Source: an uncultured Prevotella sp. (GTDB lineage Bacteria; Bacteroidota; Bacteroidia; Bacteroidales; Bacteroidaceae). From it: a stretch of DNA of 40,114 bases. Positions within the stretch are counted from its first letter, which is position 1. Each line of letters opens with the position of its first letter. The DNA lies in contig CAJODF010000010.1 of assembly GCA_905233555.1 (NCBI GenBank), positions 1 to 40,114 on the forward strand, in the 5' to 3' direction. Positions 16,411-23,485 of this stretch are shown in pieces. Below the pieces are notes generated by a model, which saw nothing but the letters and a program-made list of their open reading frames with translations, was not told where the DNA came from and ran no database searches. The position numbers were made by a program, and so were the translations under genes.

Positions 16411-18711
16411 ATGAAGACAAAGAATATTTTCAGAATGCTTCTCGTAGCAGCAGCGCTGCTGATGGGAGCGAACAATGTAAAGGCAGATATCACCTTATAT
16501 GATAGTGAGTGGTCAGATTCTTTTGATTTCCCTGCCTCTGCCTTTAACAATGTAACATCAGGGTCTAGAATCCAGATGTACACACGACAAGGATCTGGTA
16601 ACTTATATAATTTTGGTAGTCCATACCATAGTTATGGAACGGATAATATCTATGGAGGTGATGTTGCCAATTATTATCACTCTGATGGTGGATATATCGA
16701 ATTCCTTATTACTCCTGAATGGCTTACAACCTTACAGTCAGAAGGATTGACGTTCACTACAGAATATAATGCAATGATGAACAAAATCATCATTGTCAGT
16801 TCTTCAACCACTGAGGAAAACAACAATGAAGGTAACAACAATGAAGGTAACAACAATGAGGAGAATAATAATGAAGAAACTTCTGAGTTAGATACAACTC
16901 CCTTTAGTGCAGGCAAACACACTATATGGCCACTTAACGATGAGAATCCGATGCAGCTTAATTGGAATGAAAATAAGTATATTTCATTCAGCACAGATTT
17001 GTTCTATAAAGCCAGAACAGGTAACACTGTCAGAATTTATGGTTCCATTAACGACGCTAGTAATTGGCAGTTAAGAGTATCAAAAGAGCATCAGGCAATT
17101 ACAATCTCTGGCTGGAATGATGGAACAGTCAATACATGGTCAGATGCACGTCTTTATTCTACATTGGCTAGCGACGGATATATTGAGTTTTCACTTGATG
17201 ATACTAATCTTGGCGAATTCCAAATTGTCAATACGGCATATCTTTATGGTATTAACTTTACAGTTACAGAGGTTGCTATTTACGTGGCGACCCCGCCTGT
17301 ATCATATAATATTACTTATGAATCTAACAATGCTCATGGATCCTTTGCAGAAAACAATCCTACAGAGGCTATAGCAGGAAATACCGTTACCGTTGAAATA
17401 GAAGAAGACGAAGGATGGTTAGGCATTGTCACCGCTACTTATGGGGATGATAACACATCTCTCAATGTTTCTACAGGAACACAAGCCGGACAATATACTT
17501 TCATCATGCCTGATGCTGACGTAAGTGTCTACCTCTCCTTCGAGAGACTCTATACCGTCACGGCAGATGCGACGGAGCATGGTACGATTAATCTTGCCGA
17601 TGAAACTTACTTCCGTGCGAACACTGAGTACTCTTTCTCTGTGACCCCTGCTGACAACTATGAGATATCGGCAGATGATATTTCGGTATATACTGGAGAA
17701 GGTGAGGATAGAGAAGAGATTGAATTCACACAACGTAGTGGTAGTTCAAATTCATATTTCTTCACTATGCCAGAGGCTAATGTCCATATCTCTGCAACTT
17801 TCCACGCTGTGCAACAGGAGCCCGTCGAGATCACTTTGGCATTCTCGACATCAAGGGTCGAGTATGACATCAACTCTTCTACTGCCTTCGTTGCTCCTAC
17901 GCTGACAGCCAACGGGCAGGCTGTTTCTGCAGATCTCGGCATCGTATATAGTTCATCAAGAACAAGCGTTGCTGAAGTTGATCCTGTAACGGGTGAGGTG
18001 GAAATCTACGGAACTGGAACAACCGTCATCACAGCCACATTCCCAGATGATTCCAACTACACAGGTTCTGCTGAATACACGCTGTATGTCTATGAAATTG
18101 CAGAGGATGGAGATTGGGAAGAAGTGAGTTTCGTCAATGGTGAAACTACCTATGAATACCGTACTTATGTCACCCCAGGTGTAATCGATTTCGGAAGATC
18201 TGATCACGTGGAGGCATATTATGCTACAGGTTACGACGATGAAGTAGTGGAGTTCACTCAGGTGCTTAGCACATGTGCTGCAGGCACACCACTTCTGCTG
18301 AAGAAGACAGGTAATAACTGCAAACTTTGGCTCTTAACGGATGATGACGCCACAGGCTCAGAACTTACTGGCAACCTGCTCAGGCCAGGCTCGACAAATG
18401 AGGAAGGCGAAGCAGAAGAAGTAAGTGGTCCCAACAAATACGTGCTGACCATTCACAACGAAGAGCCTGTATTTGCCGAAGTTAAAAATCATGCTGCCAA
18501 CGTTGATGCAAACCACGCATACCTATATCTGGGTACTAATGCTCCTGCAAGCGGCCGTCTGCGCGTCAAGTTTAGCGATGAGAGCACTGGTATCTCCATC
18601 ATTAAGGCTGAGACTAACGATGGTGTGATCTACAACCTCCGTGGCCAGCGTGTGGAGAATCCCACTAAGGGTCTCTACATCATCAACGGTAAAAAGGTCG
18701 TTATTAAATAA
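16411..18711 (+). CDS. Secreted multi-domain protein with InlB-type repeats, Ig-like domain and sorting-type C-terminus
   Basis: This 766-aa protein has a signal peptide (MKTKNIFRMLLVAAALLMGANNVKA) and no lipobox. Residues 30-290 are beta-rich and are split by an NNNEG repeat (about 137-156). Two divergent InlB B-repeat-like modules follow at about 299-375 ('HGSFAENNPTEAIAGNTVTV', 'YTFIMPDADVSVYLSF') and 380-470 ('HGTINLADETYFRANTEYSF', 'YFFTMPEANVHISATF'). Then come a BIG2/Ig-like module at about 475-570 and a beta-rich domain. The end, 'VIYNLRGQRVENPTKGLYII' plus NGKKVVIK, is the C-terminal pattern of Prevotella secreted proteins and resembles type A type IX secretion sorting domains. This suggests export to the surface or medium. 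It is probably cotranscribed with LruC lipoprotein 2. The ligand is unknown. Confidence 0.82.
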   Translation: MKTKNIFRMLLVAAALLMGANNVKADITLYDSEWSDSFDFPASAFNNVTSGSRIQMYTRQGSGNLYNFGSPYHSYGTDNIYGGDVANYYHSDGGYIEFLITPEWLTTLQSEGLTFTTEYNAMMNKIIIVSSSTTEENNNEGNNNEGNNNEENNNEETSELDTTPFSAGKHTIWPLNDENPMQLNWNENKYISFSTDLFYKARTGNTVRIYGSINDASNWQLRVSKEHQAITISGWNDGTVNTWSDARLYSTLASDGYIEFSLDDTNLGEFQIVNTAYLYGINFTVTEVAIYVATPPVSYNITYESNNAHGSFAENNPTEAIAGNTVTVEIEEDEGWLGIVTATYGDDNTSLNVSTGTQAGQYTFIMPDADVSVYLSFERLYTVTADATEHGTINLADETYFRANTEYSFSVTPADNYEISADDISVYTGEGEDREEIEFTQRSGSSNSYFFTMPEANVHISATFHAVQQEPVEITLAFSTSRVEYDINSSTAFVAPTLTANGQAVSADLGIVYSSSRTSVAEVDPVTGEVEIYGTGTTVITATFPDDSNYTGSAEYTLYVYEIAEDGDWEEVSFVNGETTYEYRTYVTPGVIDFGRSDHVEAYYATGYDDEVVEFTQVLSTCAAGTPLLLKKTGNNCKLWLLTDDDATGSELTGNLLRPGSTNEEGEAEEVSGPNKYVLTIHNEEPVFAEVKNHAANVDANHAYLYLGTNAPASGRLRVKFSDESTGISIIKAETNDGVIYNLRGQRVENPTKGLYIINGKKVVIK
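16819..16878 (+). repeat. 15-nt in-frame tandem repeat encoding NNNEG/NNNEE
   Basis: Four consecutive 15-nt units (AACAACAATGAAGGT twice, then two diverged units ending GAGGAG and GAAGAA) encode a flexible Asn/Glu linker. The last unit has drifted to AAT codons. The length could change in whole units without a frameshift. Confidence 0.9.
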
Positions 18712-18782
18712 TTAATAAGGTATAAACGAAAAATTAGTTTCTTTACATACGCATAAAATAAGATTTTAATGTTGGTTTGTAG

Positions 18783-18804
18783 GGCATCTGCGTGAGCAGG
18801 TGCC
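18783..18804 (+). terminator. Terminator with GTGA loop (LruC-locus family, copy 1)
   Basis: GGCATCTGC, loop GTGA, GCAGGTGCC form a 9-bp stem with one T-G pair, followed by TTATTCTTTGT. The apical CTGC-GTGA-GCAG is shared with the hairpins at 20813, 23010 and 23432. Confidence 0.85.
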
Positions 18805-18945
18805 TTATTCTTTGTGTGTCAGCATTCATGAAAGGTTAGCATTAGTATTTTGCATAAAATTGCATCAAAAGTAACATTTTCTATACGAAACCGGTCTTTT
18901 TGTAGACGAATGCATATTCTTTAACTTCTTTTAACTGGTAAACTC

Positions 18946-18976
18946 TTGTTTTTTATCGACAAAAATAGTAATTTTG
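18946..18976 (+). promoter_or_regulatory. Promoter of LruC lipoprotein 3
   Basis: A TTG-centred -33 (18946-18948, in CTTGTT) and TAATTTTG (18969-18976) are 20 bp apart. The box covers an in-frame ATG at 18974, so translation cannot start there; the ATGs at 19085 or 19091 are the real candidates. Confidence 0.8.
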
Positions 18977-19084
18977 CCGTCGAATTCATTAAGAATATCT
19001 ATCAGACGACATAATTTGCCGAAGAAATCTTTTCAAGTATCGATAATAATTCGCTTAAATAACATTATTAATTTTAAAACTTTT

Positions 19085-20776
19085 ATGAAGATGAAAAAGT
19101 ATTTGATGACAGGAATCGCAGCGCTTGCACTTTGCGCTGGGTTCACGAGCTGTTCACATGATGTTGAGGGTTACACAAGCCTCAAGGAAGCAAAGACTGC
19201 AGAGTACAATGCCGCTTTCATTCAGACATTCGGCAAACCTGCTGCTAATCAGGACTGGGGTTTCACCAGAACTAGCACAAGTACACGTGCAGGTAGTACT
19301 ACAATTGACGTAAACGGAAACATGTGGAAGACCAAACCTGAGGTTACACCAGCAGAAGCTAAAGCCGTATATGAATATGTAAACATGACACTTGCTCAAA
19401 TGATAGAAGAAGGGCACGAGTTTACAACGGATGCTCCTACCGACTTGAGCACTTACTATTGTACTCAGGTATGGGGTGCTGAGTCGTATGGTAAGACTTA
19501 TTACAATGACGTAACAAAACTTGATCCAAATTGTCTATACCTTAATGCAACTCAGATGATAAATGCTGCAAACGGTCAGAATTATAGTGAAAGCGAAAAA
19601 ATATATGGTCCCAACCATATGGATAATCTCCATATTGCAATGACGACAGAGGATGGTCCAATCTCAGTGGGTGATGATGGAGTTTTAAATGGCTATTGGG
19701 AGCACATTTACAACTTCAATGCAAGCAAGAACACCAACTTTGGTGGCAACACTGGCGTTATTAACGGTGGAACGATAGATTTTGCATATATGGCATCAGA
19801 GGATAGCAAATACCATAAAAAATGGATTATCATTGATGGAGATAATATTGTTGACGAGGATGGCGTAAGACACACAGGTAAGTCTTATGTATGTTTTGAT
19901 TTCATCGCTACCCATCCAGAAGTTGTAACAAAGTTCCATGGATATTTCTGGAATCCATACGATAATGGTGGCAACTGGAATTATGTAGGCCCAATCGAAA
20001 AACCAGGTTTTTACACTTTAGAAACTGCTGCAGATTTGACTATTACACTTAAAATGAGGAATCCAGCAACCAATCAGGAGTATGATGTTGAATATCCGTT
20101 AGTAAACGACGATGCAGATGCAACAGAAAACAAAGTAAAAGGTCTTGTAGTTGAAAGTTACGACAAGGGTAATTTCTGTGTTGAGGCTAATGACATCTAT
20201 ACAGACTGGATCATCCGTCTCGTAGATGCTCAGCCCTCCAGTGACGATGATCCCGTTGTTGAGAGTGGTCGTATCTTCTGTGAGGACCTTGGTGGTATTG
20301 GCGACTTCGACTTCAACGATGTAGTTTTCGACGCTAAGATTTACAAGAGTGGTAAGATTGACATTGAGGTATTTGCTGCTGGTGGAACTCTGCCTATCTC
20401 TGTTGCTGGTACACCCATCACAATCGGTAAAATGAAGAATACCGGTGAAGGTAGTGCGCCTCATCAGTTCATCTATGTTACTGCTGAACAAGCTGCTACT
20501 AACGGATGGGCTCACATTATCAATATTCCTATCGTTGTTAGCCAGACGAATGCTGCAAACGAGGTGGAATCATACGAACTTCAGGCAAATATCGGACAGG
20601 TTCCACAGAAGATCTGCGTACCTCTGGGCACTCCTTGGGTTGACGAATATATCAACATAGAAAAGGCATATCCCTCATTCAAGGCCTATGTTGCAGGTAC
20701 AGTAAGTAAAGAAGCATGCTGGGCTAATTACGTTGAGAAATATGTAAATCTTGACCTGACAGATAATAATGATTAA
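19085..20776 (+). CDS. LruC-domain lipoprotein 3
   Basis: Translation from ATG 19085 gives 563 aa (561 from the ATG at 19091, which would match the paralogues' MKKYLMTG start exactly). The signal MKKYLMTGIAALALCAGFTSC-SHDVEGY is nearly identical to that of LruC lipoprotein 4. The shared mature start is 'YNAAFIQTFGKPAANQDWGF'. Middle blocks 'SYVCFDFIA' and 'IYTDWIIRLVDA' are followed by the LruC core 'FCEDLGGIGDFDFNDVVFDA' (DFND from residue 409), 'VFAAGGTLPISVAGTPI' and 'VPQKICVPLGTPWVDEYINI'. It has its own promoter and terminator. It is presumably surface-exposed; its role is not known. Confidence 0.87.
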   Translation: MKMKKYLMTGIAALALCAGFTSCSHDVEGYTSLKEAKTAEYNAAFIQTFGKPAANQDWGFTRTSTSTRAGSTTIDVNGNMWKTKPEVTPAEAKAVYEYVNMTLAQMIEEGHEFTTDAPTDLSTYYCTQVWGAESYGKTYYNDVTKLDPNCLYLNATQMINAANGQNYSESEKIYGPNHMDNLHIAMTTEDGPISVGDDGVLNGYWEHIYNFNASKNTNFGGNTGVINGGTIDFAYMASEDSKYHKKWIIIDGDNIVDEDGVRHTGKSYVCFDFIATHPEVVTKFHGYFWNPYDNGGNWNYVGPIEKPGFYTLETAADLTITLKMRNPATNQEYDVEYPLVNDDADATENKVKGLVVESYDKGNFCVEANDIYTDWIIRLVDAQPSSDDDPVVESGRIFCEDLGGIGDFDFNDVVFDAKIYKSGKIDIEVFAAGGTLPISVAGTPITIGKMKNTGEGSAPHQFIYVTAEQAATNGWAHIINIPIVVSQTNAANEVESYELQANIGQVPQKICVPLGTPWVDEYINIEKAYPSFKAYVAGTVSKEACWANYVEKYVNLDLTDNND

Positions 20777-20780
20777 GAAG

Positions 20781-20842
20781 CATCAAGTACTTTAGATAAA
20801 CTAGTTTAGATGGGAGCACCTGCGCAAGTAGGTGCTCCTTTT
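20781..20842 (+). terminator. 3' module plus terminator, LruC-locus family copy 2
   Basis: A 23-nt conserved segment (20781-20803, with ACTTTAGATAAACTA) is followed after 9 nt by an 11-bp hairpin, GGAGCACCTGC / GTAGGTGCTCC, closed by a GCAA tetraloop (20813-20838), and a TTTT tail. Near-identical modules occur at 22978 and 23397. Confidence 0.88.
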
Positions 20843-20912
20843 AGTTGCAAACGCCTGAAACGTCCGTCCAAAAGTTGTTTTCTGCCTGAACTGCAAGATT
20901 TTAAGTCTAAAA

Positions 20913-20944
20913 TTTGGTGATTTCAGATTTTATGCTTATCTTTG
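20913..20944 (+). promoter_or_regulatory. Promoter of LruC lipoprotein 4
   Basis: TTTG (20913-20916) and TATCTTTG (20937-20944) are 20 bp apart. The predicted leader is about 38 nt before the ATG at 20989. Confidence 0.85.
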
Positions 20945-20988
20945 CAGCAGAAAAGTAACAATCTTATTAATAAGAAACATTGAAGTAT

Positions 20989-22971
20989 ATGAAAAAGTAT
21001 TTGATGACCGGAATCGCTGCACTGGTTTTGTGCTTTGGATTCACTAGTTGTTCCCACGATCTGGATTCCCTGTCGCAGCAGGAGATCGACCAACTCGAGG
21101 CCCAGAAGATTGTAAACACCTACCAGAAAGCCTTCAAGGCCTACATCGGTGGTGAAGTATCCCCTACTCAGACCTGGGGCTTCGGCCCAGCCACCAGCGC
21201 CCGCACACGTGGAGTTTATACTAACGCCAATCAATGGGCAGCACCTTATTCTCCGGGAATTTCTGAGCAAACGGGTTTCGAAGTACCTGAGACACTTTCT
21301 GTTGATCAAAAATATAGAGTACAGCGTTATTTTCAGGAGCATCCATATATTACCTATAAAGACCCTGAGTGGAGTAATTTCTTTGTACAACAGGTATATA
21401 AGGGTGGCTCAGATCCTTTAGAGGGTGGCCCTTCTACCGAGTTCTACACAGCAGCAACAACGGAGGCTACTCCCCACGCTGGAGGTGGAAACATGGATTA
21501 TCTCACTTTCGGTTATGTAGATGGCACCTATGTTGATCACACCAATAATTTCAACAATGCCAATGCAGGATGGACAAATGTGTTAAACGAAGGTGAGCCT
21601 ATAAATGGTGGTGAAACACATCGCGACCAGATTATGCTGATGTACCAATCTAACACAAATAGTGTCGGATTCCATGATTCTCATTCAAATACCGATCATC
21701 TCACTGGTCATTGCGCTTTGGTTGCTGCATCTGTAATTGACGCATGGGCAGATTCTGTTTTAACTTATAGAGGTGAAAAAATTGGAGAACCCGTTACTGA
21801 CAAGTGGAATCGCTCTTTCGTTGGTCTTGACTACGAAAGTATCATTCCAACCGACACATATGCAACGGATTCTAATGGAGATATTATATATGCTAAAGTT
21901 AGTGATTTTGCTACCACGAGTGTCCAGTATATTTACTTGGGACAGCAAAAAGACGAGAATGGTGAATTGAAAGATGCCTTTGTAAAATGGGAAGATTATG
22001 AAGGAAAGAATAATTTCCTTTATAATGATAATAATTTAGTACCCTTTATTGACGTTAATGGCAGTGAACTTTTAGGTACGGTTGTTGGAGGTGGAATAAA
22101 TTCTTACACACACAACATGAAAGTACAAGAGTATGATGAACAAAATAAACAATGGACAACACAGGATCGCCAGTGCTTAGACCTTCCGATGATTCAGGGA
22201 CTGATTAATCAGAATGGTTATCCAAATCTAAGAGATGAAAAGAAATTTGTTATCCCTGGTGGACGTGACTATGTTTATTCAGATTGGATTGTTACGCTGA
22301 GTGAGGCCAAGCAGAACAAGAATGAAGAAGGCGGCGAAGAAGGTGGCGAAGAAGGTGGCGAAGAAGGTGGCGAAGAAGGCGGCGAAGAAACTAATCCACA
22401 ATTCGGATCTCTCCGTATCATGGCCGAGGACTTGAGCGCTACAGATAAGAGCGACTTCGACTTCAATGATATTGTATTCGATGTTGAGTTTGACACTAAC
22501 AATACTGGTGAAACGAAGGTTAAGGTTTGGGCAGCCGGTGGTACACTGCCTCTGCGCATTGCCCTCTATCGTAACACTGAAGCAATACCACTTAACGATG
22601 ACAATGAAGATCAGTGGCAGGAGATTCATGACCTCTGGGGTGAAGAAACCAACATCATGATCAACACCCAAGCCGAGAAAAAATATCCTGGAAAGGGCGC
22701 AGCCTATAAGGACGCTGACGGTAATTATATCGGCAAAGAAGTGACACTCCATTGGTCTGTTAAGAATGAAGAAGATGCTAAGGATATTGTCATCAAAGTG
22801 AGAAAGAGTGGTAAGTGGATTGAAATGACAGCCAATCAGGGTGAGCCTGCTGCTAAATTCGCAGTACCAACCTCATACCCATGGTTACCAGAGCGTACCA
22901 GTATCAAAGACGAAGTGGGTTCCTTTGCAGACTGGGTACAAGGTAAGATTGGCACACTTGTTTGGTATTAA
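20989..22971 (+). CDS. LruC-domain lipoprotein 4
   Basis: The ATG at 20989 gives 660 aa; a TTG three codons upstream is less likely, since the paralogues start MKKYL. The signal MKKYLMTGIAALVLCFGFTSC-SHDLDSL has Cys21. The shared motif appears as 'YQKAFKAYIGGEVSPTQTWG' (QTWGFG in place of QDWGFG). A beta-rich middle ('FVGLDYESIIPTD', 'YVYSDWIVTLSEA') leads to an acidic GGEE linker (residues 446-467). The LruC core follows: 'MAEDLSATDKSDFDFNDIVF' (DFND from 491), 'VWAAGGTLPLRIALY' and 'AKFAVPTSYPWLPERTSI'. The gene has its own promoter and terminator, like LruC lipoprotein 3. Confidence 0.87.
   Translation: MKKYLMTGIAALVLCFGFTSCSHDLDSLSQQEIDQLEAQKIVNTYQKAFKAYIGGEVSPTQTWGFGPATSARTRGVYTNANQWAAPYSPGISEQTGFEVPETLSVDQKYRVQRYFQEHPYITYKDPEWSNFFVQQVYKGGSDPLEGGPSTEFYTAATTEATPHAGGGNMDYLTFGYVDGTYVDHTNNFNNANAGWTNVLNEGEPINGGETHRDQIMLMYQSNTNSVGFHDSHSNTDHLTGHCALVAASVIDAWADSVLTYRGEKIGEPVTDKWNRSFVGLDYESIIPTDTYATDSNGDIIYAKVSDFATTSVQYIYLGQQKDENGELKDAFVKWEDYEGKNNFLYNDNNLVPFIDVNGSELLGTVVGGGINSYTHNMKVQEYDEQNKQWTTQDRQCLDLPMIQGLINQNGYPNLRDEKKFVIPGGRDYVYSDWIVTLSEAKQNKNEEGGEEGGEEGGEEGGEEGGEETNPQFGSLRIMAEDLSATDKSDFDFNDIVFDVEFDTNNTGETKVKVWAAGGTLPLRIALYRNTEAIPLNDDNEDQWQEIHDLWGEETNIMINTQAEKKYPGKGAAYKDADGNYIGKEVTLHWSVKNEEDAKDIVIKVRKSGKWIEMTANQGEPAAKFAVPTSYPWLPERTSIKDEVGSFADWVQGKIGTLVWY
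22324..22389 (+). repeat. 12-nt in-frame tandem repeat encoding EEGG
   Basis: Five and a half units of GAAGAAGGTGGC encode a strongly acidic Glu-Glu-Gly-Gly linker directly before the LruC core. The units are almost identical, which suggests recent expansion or active length variation. Confidence 0.92.
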
Positions 22972-22977
22972 TCAAGA

Positions 22978-23040
22978 CATCAGATACTTTAAATAAACTA
23001 TGTTTCGGGGGAGCGGCTGCGCGAGCAGTCGCTCCTTTTT
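22978..23040 (+). terminator. 3' module plus terminator, LruC-locus family copy 3
   Basis: The 23-nt segment at 22978-23000 (ACTTTAAATAAACTA core) is followed after 9 nt by GGAGCGGCTGC-GCGA-GCAGTCGCTCC (23010-23035), an 11-bp stem with one G-T pair and a GNRA-type loop, and then TTTTT. Confidence 0.9.
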
Positions 23041-23045
23041 GTATT

Positions 23046-23077
23046 GGTCACATGGTCACGGTTGTGACCGTGTGACC
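23046..23077. repeat. 14-bp inverted repeat of GGTCAC units
   Basis: GGTCACATGGTCAC (23046-23059) pairs with GTGACCGTGTGACC (23064-23077) across a GGTT loop, with one T-G pair. Each arm is itself two GGTCAC half-sites. It has no T-tract, so it is not a typical terminator; it could be an operator or an intergenic repeat element. Confidence 0.75.
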
Positions 23078-23175
23078 GTTTGCGCTGGTACTAGGTCTAA
23101 AAGGGGAAAAAACGTAGGCTCGCAGGGGAAAGGACTAAGGGTAACAGGGAGAGAACCCCTATCTCTCCATCGTTT

Positions 23176-23262
23176 GCCTATACCCAAACGATCTGTCGCC
23201 TATACCCAAACGATTGTGCGCCTATACCCAAACGATTGTGCGCCTATACGCAAATTGAAACG
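23176..23262 (+). repeat. 22-nt tandem repeat, about four units
   Basis: Three full units starting at 23176, 23198 and 23220 follow the pattern GCCTATACCCAAACGAT plus five bases, and a diverged fourth starts at 23242. There are no spacers between units, so it is not a CRISPR array. A CGTTTG just before the first unit can pair with the CAAACG inside the units. Confidence 0.85.
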
Positions 23263-23329
23263 TTAATTTTTACCCTGACCATTCTATACGGCGTAAAAAA
23301 AGCGATTAGGTGTAAAAGTTACAAAAACA

Positions 23330-23462
23330 TTTGGATGTTTCAAATATTTTTCCTACCTTTGCAGCGGAATAAATAAAGTACAATTTAAAAACGCTTTATC
23401 AAATACTTTAAATAAACTAAGTTAGCAGGAAGGAGTGGCTGCGTGAGCAGGTGCTCCTTTTT
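23330..23462 (+). ncRNA. Orphan promoter-leader-terminator unit: candidate small RNA or relic of a deleted LruC gene
   Basis: An ideal promoter (TTTG 23330-23333, 20 bp, TACCTTTG 23354-23361) is followed by about 95 nt with no ATG. Then comes the 23-nt 3' module (23397-23419) and the hairpin GGAGTGGCTGC-GTGA-GCAGGTGCTCC (23432-23457) with a T-rich tail. The 3' part is homologous to the ends of LruC genes 3 and 4. Either a stand-alone short RNA is made, or this is the scar of a fourth plus-strand LruC gene that lost its coding region. No database match is claimed. Confidence 0.5.
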
Positions 23463-23485
23463 CTATTTCCTCAGTTCATTTTCTT

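Larger units (their letters stand above)
18712..19084 (+). other. Intergenic region between the secreted protein and LruC lipoprotein 3
   Basis: The 373-bp AT-rich region holds the terminator of the upstream unit (18783-18804) and the promoter of the downstream gene (18946-18976), with about 100 nt of leader. Between 18815 and 18940 nothing beyond A/T-rich sequence was recognised. Confidence 0.7.
22972..23485 (+). other. 514-bp intergenic region rich in repeats, with an orphan promoter-terminator unit
   Basis: In order it contains the terminator module of LruC lipoprotein 4 (22978-23040), an inverted repeat (23046-23077), a tandem 22-nt repeat (23176-23262), a strong promoter (23330-23361) and a second terminator module (23397-23462). 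An 88-codon open frame crosses the repeats, but it begins in a terminator and has repeat-derived composition, so it is not called as a gene. Confidence 0.75.

Noticed and set aside
18974..19084. 37-residue N-terminal extension of LruC lipoprotein 3
   Set aside because: The ATG lies within the -7 box; the paralogues start at MKKYLMTG.
23176..23262. CRISPR array
   Set aside because: Units of 22 nt follow each other directly without spacers, and no cas gene is present.
23000..23266. 88-codon plus-strand open frame
   Set aside because: It starts inside a terminator stem and is mostly translated repeat sequence; there is no promoter or domain.
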